Positions 56,020 through 64,000 of a stretch of DNA of 64,000 nucleotides are shown piece after piece. Under the pieces are notes generated by a model. That model was not told where the DNA came from. It saw only the letters and a list, made by a program, of their open reading frames with translations, and made no database searches. The stretch covers positions 59,989,802-60,053,801 of the forward strand of contig NC_088715.1 in NCBI RefSeq assembly GCF_963576615.1, in the 5' to 3' direction. The DNA is from Watersipora subatra (lineage: Eukaryota; Bryozoa; Gymnolaemata; Cheilostomatida; Watersiporidae). The first letter of the stretch is position 1; every line of letters starts with the position of its first letter. The position numbers and the translations under genes were made by a program.

Positions 56020-56602
56020 ACCAATAACCTAGAGTGAATACATGCATGATTTGTTCGTTTGATAAACAAGGGCAAGACTAATGATTAATGCCTGGCTGGA
56101 TGGAAATTTGGTTGTTTTTTTCAAACTGAATACAAGCATCTTGATCAGTAGCCACCACTACCGGTTTGTACACATTACCATGTCAGCATTCTTTTCACCT
56201 TAATAATAATTATGCAACTAAATTACATAATTATTTTATAGAATAATTATGACTCCCGTTATCTCATCTTAAATGTTGGAGTGGTAAAGTATCACAAGTC
56301 TAAAAAATACTCACTCACCTCACTGTGTTTTCTCATAGCAAGCTCAAATTTGCTGTTGTTAGTCTCTGATAGCATATGTTCTGTGAATCTGGTAGCCCTT
56401 GCAGACAACTTGAAGGCATACACCATTGGAAACAGACCTTTCAGGCTCTTTAAAAAGTGTTTTTTCCAGCTTTCTAGGCAGTGACTAAGTGTTTGACCTG
56501 TGTGCTTAATCAATGTTTATCAAATTAACTTCTTGAAAGTCATGTATGTGAGCTACACAAGTCATGTCAAAGCTCAAACCATGAATGCACTTATTTTGTA
56601 TC
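56020..56602 (-). other. Interior of the inverted-repeat bracket, with an exon-like stretch
   Basis: Minus-strand 56320-56500 is open and reads ESWKKHFLKSLKGLFPMVYA, then FKLSARATRFTEHMLSETNN and KFELAMRKHSE, followed by a strong donor (GTGAGT). It could be an upstream exon of the decayed gene between the arms. Family not recognised. Confidence 0.3.
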
Positions 56603-57046
56603 TTATTATTTTCTATGATTCACCTGTGCCAGGTTATAAAACATAATTATAGTGTTTTGAATTTTTTTGTAAAATAAATTTATTAAACCACATAATTATA
56701 CACACATGTACATATACGTGTATACATGTACATAGTTTGCATGTGCGTGTAGTAATCGTAGGATATGGAATGTTCAAAAATAAATAAAAGATAAATTTTG
56801 ATTTCACCAATGATATCTTAAATCACAGCAAAATAATTATGGTAAGAAGTTGCAAATCTGATGCTTGTATGGAAAGAATCTTATTTACGGGGAAGATAAG
56901 TCCTAAAATATCATTTTCATTAAATTTCTCATAGAAGTGGGAATGGCAGCTGTGGCAACTTTCCAGTTTTGAATTCTCTATACCAAAATTAGTCTAAATC
57001 ACTGCAGAAATTGCCACTGAAAGGAGGTGCCAATGGAACATCATTT
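56603..57046 (-). repeat. Right arm of the 0.44-kb inverted repeat
   Basis: The reverse complement of 43281-43722 with high similarity across its whole length, including the internal ACATGTACATATACGTGT simple stretch. The sharp loss of similarity at the outer ends in both arms suggests true element ends, but no target duplication was found. Confidence 0.85.
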
Positions 57047-57697
57047 CTAGAGCTCTTTTGCCTGCTCGACCCATAGCCTAATAGTCGACTAATCAAAAGA
57101 CATGTGTTAGTGAGCTACTATAGAGCTATCTATTCAATAACTTACAATAGCCAATGGTATTTCCTTCCAAAGGATTTTATCCTCATTCACGCACATGTAG
57201 TAAGAGACAATAAAGAGAAACTAATATAAACTTCAAAAACATAAATAAATAATATAAATCATAAAATACATACTATTTTAAGTTGATAGAGTTACTTCTA
57301 GTTGTAAATTAGATCTTGATTTTTAGTTCGTGCGATTAAAGTACGTTTATATTAAGGATAGCAGTTTAGCAATCCTAGTAAAAGACTTGTCGGCACATGG
57401 CATTCGGTTAAGTCTAATATGATCAGTCAGCTAGCTAAGTTTTTGCAGTCTATGAATTGTTAAAATTGACTTTTTGTGGTGAATGTGAATAGAAATACAA
57501 GTTTACTGAGGAATCTGATTTTTACGTGCATGAACAACTTTTTAGTAAACAATAGAATATCACAGTAAACTAGAGTAAGCTAGGTCGCTGCCCTTTAGTC
57601 TGCTGACTTATCAAATCAGAGCCACTTTCGCTGCCAATCCTTACTAACAGTTGCATTCTGCAAACATTTAACAATGAACATACACAAATTGTTAATA
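57047..57697. other. Intergenic, nothing recognised
   Basis: No feature supported. Confidence 0.4.
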
Positions 57698-58152
57698 TAT
57701 TTTATTAGAAAGTTTTAATATTTTTCTATCATTGGCATTTTGACATTTGAGATGATTGGACTTCAAAGATATTTTAAAAGTAAAATCGAAAAAATTTAAT
57801 AGCGAATAAAACACTCAGATCAAGTGCAAGTGCTATTATGACGTCTATAGTTGCAAAGATATCGACAGCAAAAAGACTTGTAACACTGCAACTAGAACTC
57901 AATAACCGATATTCTATATTCTATATTTTATACCAATACTAATAACCAATCAGTATAGTAACTATAGCATCTAGTGACATCATTTCGAACATTTTTTTGA
58001 GCATTTTAATCATGATTAAGTTTTGTCGATCTTAATCTTGAAACATCTCGGCAGTCAGATCCCGTCAATTATCACACACAAATACAAAAACAAGGATCGC
58101 AAAAGATAGAAAAATACCGACATTTTTTTATAAAATCTGCTAAAATTCTGCG
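57698..58152. mobile_element. Foldback-type element, copy 3
   Basis: The left arm is about 57698-57865 and the right arm about 57972-58152, inverted. Both read ATTTTAT, a TATTTTTCTATC word, (C)TGACTGCC-like, AAGATTAA, then a GA(C/T)GTC word. The centre has GCAACTAGAACTCAATAACC and TATAGTAACTATAGC, the latter being the seed word of the satellite in the 20.6-27.7-kb copy. Confidence 0.6.
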
Positions 58153-59269
58153 TAAGTTCATCTTTAGTCACAATCTTAGACAATAGTTTCAGCCTATCAA
58201 AAAGGGGCTTTTCTCTTGAAGTTCAAACAAGAACCACTGCAGTTTGAGTACAACATTAGAGTCCGGAAATTTGCAGCATGTTGTAATTTAGGTTATTTCA
58301 ATCAATATTGTAAACATTTAATCACGTATCCTCCTCCGAGCGCAATTGCCAACTTCAGAATATAGTAATTGTTTTGATCAGCTTCTTTTATGCAGTAAAG
58401 CCAAAAAACATCAGGCTTCAATCATCTGAAGTCATTATTCGCCTTCGCATAGAATTCCACTTAATTTTGTGAAAACGGTTGCTGGGCACAAAACTCACCA
58501 CTACATTGTTATCCTGTATGCAGGTACTAGTCGACCTTGGCACAATACTGTATATTTTTGGAGTTAATCTTCCTTGTGCACTACAACGCTTTTAGTTAGT
58601 TATTTATTTTTAGCAACCATTCATACAAACTTTGCCCACGGTTGTGCAAGATTGTCCACTGAGTCTTCCACTAGTTATGAAAACCATGCATGACATAGCA
58701 ACATTCTGGCATCTTTTAAACAAATTAAGATCTGTCCTAGTCAAGGTATAGTTGCAACATCTGTCAGCTAGATATAGTACGCAAGACCGGTCACTTTTGT
58801 ACAATTCAGAGTGCTCCCTTCTGTAAGCTGGGTAAAGTGGAATTAATAACTGTAGGCGTTACAAAAACAGGATATTCAACTGAGTGATGACATTAGGTGA
58901 CTCGGCCTTGTGCGTCAATAAATTGCTGAGTGAATCATTTGACATTTCCGCTTCTTTTTCGGTGCAATCAAGTTGATCTGATTTTTTTCCAAGAGTAATA
59001 TTTCTATGTCATGACCAATATTTTTAATAGCAAGTCAGTCCCCGACTATATTCTTATTGACCTTGATGGGATTTATGCCTTATTATGATAATTTTATCGT
59101 AAATAAGGAGTGCAGAAGAAAATCACGCTTTGATGTAGCCAAAGGTTTTGTTATAGACAAATGTGTTTTTTCTCACAATGAGCAGAGGTTAGGTAGTGCA
59201 CCTGCTATATAGAGTATTTTAAAATAAATTGTTTCTTATGGTCAATGAATTGCAATAAAATGTTCAACG
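58153..59269. other. Intergenic, nothing recognised
   Basis: AT-rich. No gene or repeat family supported. Confidence 0.4.
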
Positions 59270-59615
59270 AATTGCTGCTTGTGATAAGATTTGCTGCCTA
59301 TTTAACAATGTGTTGCTTACGGAACAACACGCTGCCTATTTAACAATGTGCTGCTATGTGACGGTATATATGCAGCACCATGTTGCTTATGCAACATTGT
59401 GCTGCGTATATAACAATGTACTGTTTATGTAGCAATGTGCTGCTTATGTGAGAATGCGTTGCCTACAAAACCATGTTTGCCTATTTACCATTGTGCTGCC
59501 TTTGGCAATGGGCTGTCTATGTAGCAACATGCAGCTATGTAACAGTGCGCTGCTTGTGCAACATTGTGCTGCCTATGTAGCAATGTGCTGCCTACAAAAA
59601 ACTGTGCTGCTTTTG
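59270..59615 (+). repeat. Degenerate GTGCTGCCTATGTAGCAAT minisatellite
   Basis: About 16 imperfect units of 19-21 bp, each with a TGCTGC or TGTTGC core, then TATGTA/TATTTA, then ACAATG. Strong drift between units implies an old array. Confidence 0.85.
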
Positions 59616-60070
59616 TGTTTCTACTCAATGGTCATGTTTTCTGAAATTGTTTAACTGCCAAGCTCATCTTTCATAAAGATTATTGACAAATTAATCATTC
59701 ATGGAGTCTTTTTTGTTGTGAGGAGGTTGGTTAGGGTTGCTCACACAGTTTGGTATGGTAAATGCAGCACATCAACTGAAGGTTTGAAGGGGTTTTTGCT
59801 GGCTTATCATTCTTCAAAACAGTGATATGCCTATCAAGCCCGTATGGTTATTTGTAGATGAATTCATCAACTTCATTGTATGCATCAATTGACCTGAATG
59901 TAAAATTGTAAACCATTACATAGGTGAATCAAGTGCACGGTTTAAAATGACATTTAGATGGTTTGTAAACACAGAATGTTTAGTATCACAGCTGCTAAGT
60001 AAAGAACTATGTAAACTCATGGAGATTTCTTTCCAATAGTTTTCATTTCTACAAAAGCTGACGAGTGTAG

Positions 60071-60620
60071 AAAAAACACAATCTCACACATTATAGCAGC
60101 AACTGTACACACATCCAACGGCTATGATTTTATGTGAATTTAAATTCAGAACAATAGCAAGTAATAGCTTTTAAAATTTTATAAGAAATCTTTACGAGGG
60201 ATTTGCACTAGAACACGCGGATTCTGTTTGGTGGTATTTTGTTCCTTCTTAGATTCAAACACTGTCAACACAGTGTTCCACACGACACATCAGAATACTT
60301 GTTGTACATAATGACTTGCCCAGACCAATGCAGCTAAGTTGTATAAAAAACACAACCTCACACATTAGCAGCAAGAGTAACCTCTACATACATCCAACGG
60401 CTATGATTTTATGTGAATTTGGATTCAGAACAATAGCAAGTAATAGCTTATAAAATTCTATAAAGAAACCTTATGACGAGTTTGCACTAGAATATGCGGT
60501 TTCTGTTTGGAGGTATTTCCTTCCTTCTTAAATTCAAACACTGTCAACACAGTGTTCTACATGACACATAAGAATACATGTTGTACATAATGCCTTGTCC
60601 AGAGCAATGCAGCTAAGTTG
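60071..60620 (+). repeat. Tandem duplication, about 275-bp unit, two copies
   Basis: Copy 1 (60071-60343) and copy 2 (60344-60620) are about 90% alike: both run AAAAAACACAA, CATCCAACGGCTATGATTTT, CAGAACAATAGCAAGTAATA, AACACTGTCAACACAGTGTT and CAATGCAGCTAAGTTG. No coding sense. Confidence 0.93.
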
Positions 60621-60674
60621 CTGCACCCTGCTATGCAAAGTTTTGTAGGTGTAATATTGATGAGAACCACAATA

Positions 60675-60720
60675 CAGTGTATCCCCATCCTACGGCGCCC
60701 GGGTTCTACGGTTTTTCCGT
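60675..60720 (+). mobile_element. Possible Tigger/pogo-like end
   Basis: Following TA, CAGTGTATCCCCATCCTACG and a GGGTTCTACGG word resemble pogo-group termini. No partner end found. Confidence 0.25.
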
Positions 60721-62337
60721 ATTACATTGTGGAACACGATGCTTTTTCATTGCTTCTATACAGCATTTTTTGTCGTACGACATCAACAGTAGTGTCTCTT
60801 GATGTTTAAATTTGGCAGTCGATGTGCTGAGTACATCAGAATAACAAAGATGATGATATGCTATTTGCTGAAATCCTTGCCACAATGCCTGAAAGAGATA
60901 TGATGCTTGCTTTCTTCCCTCAGTTCAGAATCATTTATTACAAGTTATAGTGAAACCAAAACCGGAAACAGGTAATCAAGCTTAAGAGAATGACAGAACT
61001 AAAGTTTAGTTTACTAAAATGCATAATAAAATATAGCTTCAAGGCTGTTATTAGTAAACTAAATTCCTCAAAATTAAATTCATTTCATATACGTCTGTCT
61101 TGAAGGTAAAAGCTCTGTATAGCACATACTGTTCATAGTAATGCTACAATTGATTACACATCATAACCATTAGGTAAACTAAAGTTACTGTAGGTAACTA
61201 TAGTTACTAAGAATAATATAATATTTTGGTATTAATTTTAATATGTTCAATATGTATATAACATTTTGATGTTTTGTATCTGGGAGTGTTTGCATTAAAT
61301 AAATGTTATGGGTTGATTTACCCTTTTATACAACATTTCTGCTTTACGCTACCAAAATTAGAATTAATTAATGTCGTATGGAGGGGTTCACTGCAGCTTA
61401 AAAACCGCATCATGATGCAATTAAATTCTATGTGCATTCCACAGGAGCAATGTCTTGCCGGAATAGTACGTTGTCGTGGGCTAGCTAAGCTAGGCTAGGA
61501 ATTATGTAAATTGAGTGGCACAGCGTAATCTCAGTTTTGCTATGTCTCCCGCCAGTAGAATGTGAACACAAAGTGTGCAGCTATCAGTTGTGCCAGTAAA
61601 CACTCCATAAAAATCATGCTGGTCTGAAATAGTCAGAACTGCTAATTGTAATTCAAATCAAAGGTTAGCTGTAGAGCTACATAAGTTTTTCTAAATCTAC
61701 AAAAGACTGTGGTTGGGCATCAACCAGGCAGAGAACTGGATAATCATAAAAATTTGTTACAGCAACGACTTCACACTATCAGTATTTTGGCTTCAGTTTA
61801 GCCAAAAAAAATAAGTGACTGAGTGGTACAAAGGGAGTGTTTTTCAGGTGTATCAGCTAATGGAGCAATAGTGACTCTTACAAAAGCTTTCGCGTCTGTC
61901 ATAAGCAAAGATGCAAGCAGTGTTGGTTCAAACATCTTTTAGGATTCAAAGATACAGGTTTGTACACATTTTTGTGCCAATTTACACTAGACAGTCAATT
62001 TAACTATAGTTTTTATGATGGTGAATGATTGGATGTACAGAGAAAGTTTCACTTTAATGCAAGAGGAAAAAATAAAATCAAAATCAGACCAGAGACGAAA
62101 TCAGCATTATTTTGCCGATAAGTTGGGTAATGCGTTTAATAATTCAACATATGCTGCTGCGTGCTGGCTTTTGGTATGACTTGCCTTTTTATTGCTCTGT
62201 GTTTGCAAAAACAAAAATAATATTTTTTACTATAAAAAGAACTGTGTTTGTTTACCCCTGCGTTTGTCCGTACATTCATTTGTTTGTCCGTCCATCTGTG
62301 CCTAGCGACAGGAGCAGATTGAGGGTTGCAAAAAAGG
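60721..62337. other. Intergenic, nothing recognised
   Basis: No supported exon or repeat. Confidence 0.4.
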
Positions 62338-62412
62338 ACTGCTTCATGCAAGAATTGAACTCAAACAATCAGCATAGTGCCCTACGCTCAAACAATTGCA
62401 CCAATCAGCCAT
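62338..62412 (-). mobile_element. tRNA-like fragment
   Basis: The minus strand reads GGCTGATTGGTGCAATTGTT, then GAGTTCAATTCTTGC, at A-box to B-box spacing, but without paired stems. Probably a SINE head. Confidence 0.4.
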
Positions 62413-64000
62413 TCCTGGTGTTCCTGAAATAATTTCTTATGCTGTTATTACTGCTGACCATTTCATACAGCACACCAGACTGCCATGGTGTGAGTAATAA
62501 TAGAAATGACAAGCTTGCTACTCCAAAAATATATTTTTTGTTGAATGAAAATAACGCACTGCTAGAAGTTACTTTGAACTGGCAGTTTACTTGCCAATGC
62601 ACAACTAGCGCATAAATCATTAAAAGATGCAAATTTATGCAAAATTTCTCGGAAGAAATCTAAAAAGTCGTATTGCAGAGTTTTGCCATTTGAAACATAT
62701 TGATCAGGTATGATGCAAGAATTTTCAGAGCAACTTAACGCTTGGTATATCCAAACATACAGCCTACGCAGCAGATTGTTTATGGCACTTGTTAATATTG
62801 GCATGCTTCCTGGGCTTAACAATCAACTTATTTGACAGTAGCCAGACGAGTGGGCAGTTCTGTTTCATATCACGTTACTTCGTAGGCCGTCACCTTAGCA
62901 AGCCTAGCAAGCCTAGCAAGCCACAACAACGCGGTTTAGATAGGGAATCTCTTTTCATCAGTCTAAACAGCTTTAAAAGAACTGTACATGTATTTACATG
63001 TAGAAAGTGGAGGAAGCACTTGTTAATACTGAAGTGTAAGCCAGAGATAATTAGGGAGTTGTTTTCTCACCTGGTCCTGTACCCAAGTAAGTTTAGCTTC
63101 ATAGTTCGCGCTAGAATTTGCAGTTTTATTTTAAGTAGAACAATCAACTTTTGTTAGCTTTGTTCAAAGCAAGGGTTCAATATAATTCGAAAGTTTCAAG
63201 TTCACTAAATTAATATTTTTTGAAATATCGTCAAAATACCAAGAGCCCTTTTGACCGACCGATAAATTAAAAATGGCTGCTGACAGAACATCAGTTGCCA
63301 ATGGCATACAGATTGAAATTCATAGTCTTGAAGGATAAAACATAAACAAAGCTAAAAAGTTTCTCATTGTCAGCAACAAGAGCTTTACATTAAAACTATT
63401 AGTTTTTCTGTTTATTACAAATATACACACTCTATCAGACTTGGGGTACTGCAACCATTTTGTTTATTCGGTTATCTCTAAAATATCACATCTTTGAAAG
63501 AGTGTGAAAAAATATTAACTTTACTTGATTTTTTTTCTCATGGTATTCCACAAACTTGTAGCTTTAAATTGATATTCAGTTCCAAAAGAATTGTATTATT
63601 CTAAGTGATCACATCCAATTCTAAGTATTAACAGTAGATGGAAAGTTGCTAATACAGTCTAGAATCACTGGGCCTGCTTCTATAAACAAGACAAGGTTTC
63701 AAAGTGTTAAGCTAAGTCACATTACCTGTTACAACTTATTAATTTCAAAAATGAAATCAGTCAGTGACCAGTTACTCAAACATAGTTGTTAGGCTGGATA
63801 CTTGGCCACTTATTTGCGAAGGATTTTTCTCATGGCTTTAAAAATCCACACATGTTCTCTGTTTATACTGCCAATTTTTCTTCAAATCATCAAAATCCTA
63901 TAATTCAGTCGAATTATGTTATATAAAAAAAATTAGGCGTCGTTATATATTTATCTAAAAATAAAATTTTATTAAAGATTGTCTGCAGTTGGGAATCTAT
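62413..64000. other. Intergenic, nothing recognised
   Basis: An open stretch of 122 codons at 62789-63157 includes a short AAGCCTAGC repeat and no recognisable domain. I do not call it a gene. Confidence 0.4.

Noticed and set aside
62789-63157. Possible small gene of 122 codons
   Set aside because: No recognisable domain, an internal AAGCCTAGC repeat, and composition like the flanking non-coding DNA.

Overview
The window is nuclear DNA from an animal, most likely an AT-rich marine invertebrate. The evidence is one interrupted host gene with GT-AG introns, two BEL/Pao LTR retrotransposons, a Helitron-like element, hAT-like and TTAA-target DNA transposons, tRNA-derived SINE-like copies and long microsatellites. 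There is no operon structure and no bacterial gene. A spiralian such as a mollusc, annelid or bryozoan would fit, but the species cannot be named from the sequence.

From 3.1 to 18.7 kb the minus strand carries the only convincing host gene. It is a ten-exon SLC10-family (sodium/bile acid cotransporter, P3/SLC10A5-like) gene. I assembled it by hand; all nine junctions keep frame and give 511 residues: signal peptide, extracellular domain, membrane domain with SPGGGTSN and ETGMQ motifs, and an acidic cytoplasmic tail. Its introns hold SINE-like copies, a foldback element, simple repeats and a MITE. A second MITE copy lies about 0.5 kb upstream of the start codon.

From 20.6 to 27.7 kb there is a nest. 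The two arms of a foldback element enclose a tandem array rich in ACTATAGC. A BEL/Pao element (5.8 kb, LTRs about 1.5% apart, broken) is inserted in that array with a 5-bp target duplication. From 28 to 43 kb I see no host gene: microsatellites, a MITE, a 1-kb inverted repeat, a Helitron-like element, a 200-base gap beside about 1 kb of nearly pure pyrimidine, and scattered repeats.

From 43.3 to 57.0 kb there is a second nest. A 0.44-kb inverted repeat brackets a decayed gene of an uncharacterised family on the minus strand, a whole-looking BEL/Pao element with LTRs identical by eye (8.4 kb, one 1951-residue gag-pol frame), and a 2-kb TTAA-flanked DNA transposon carrying a decayed P2X7-like zinc-binding gene. 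The last 7 kb holds another foldback copy, a GCTGC-type minisatellite and a 273-bp tandem duplication, without a recognisable gene.
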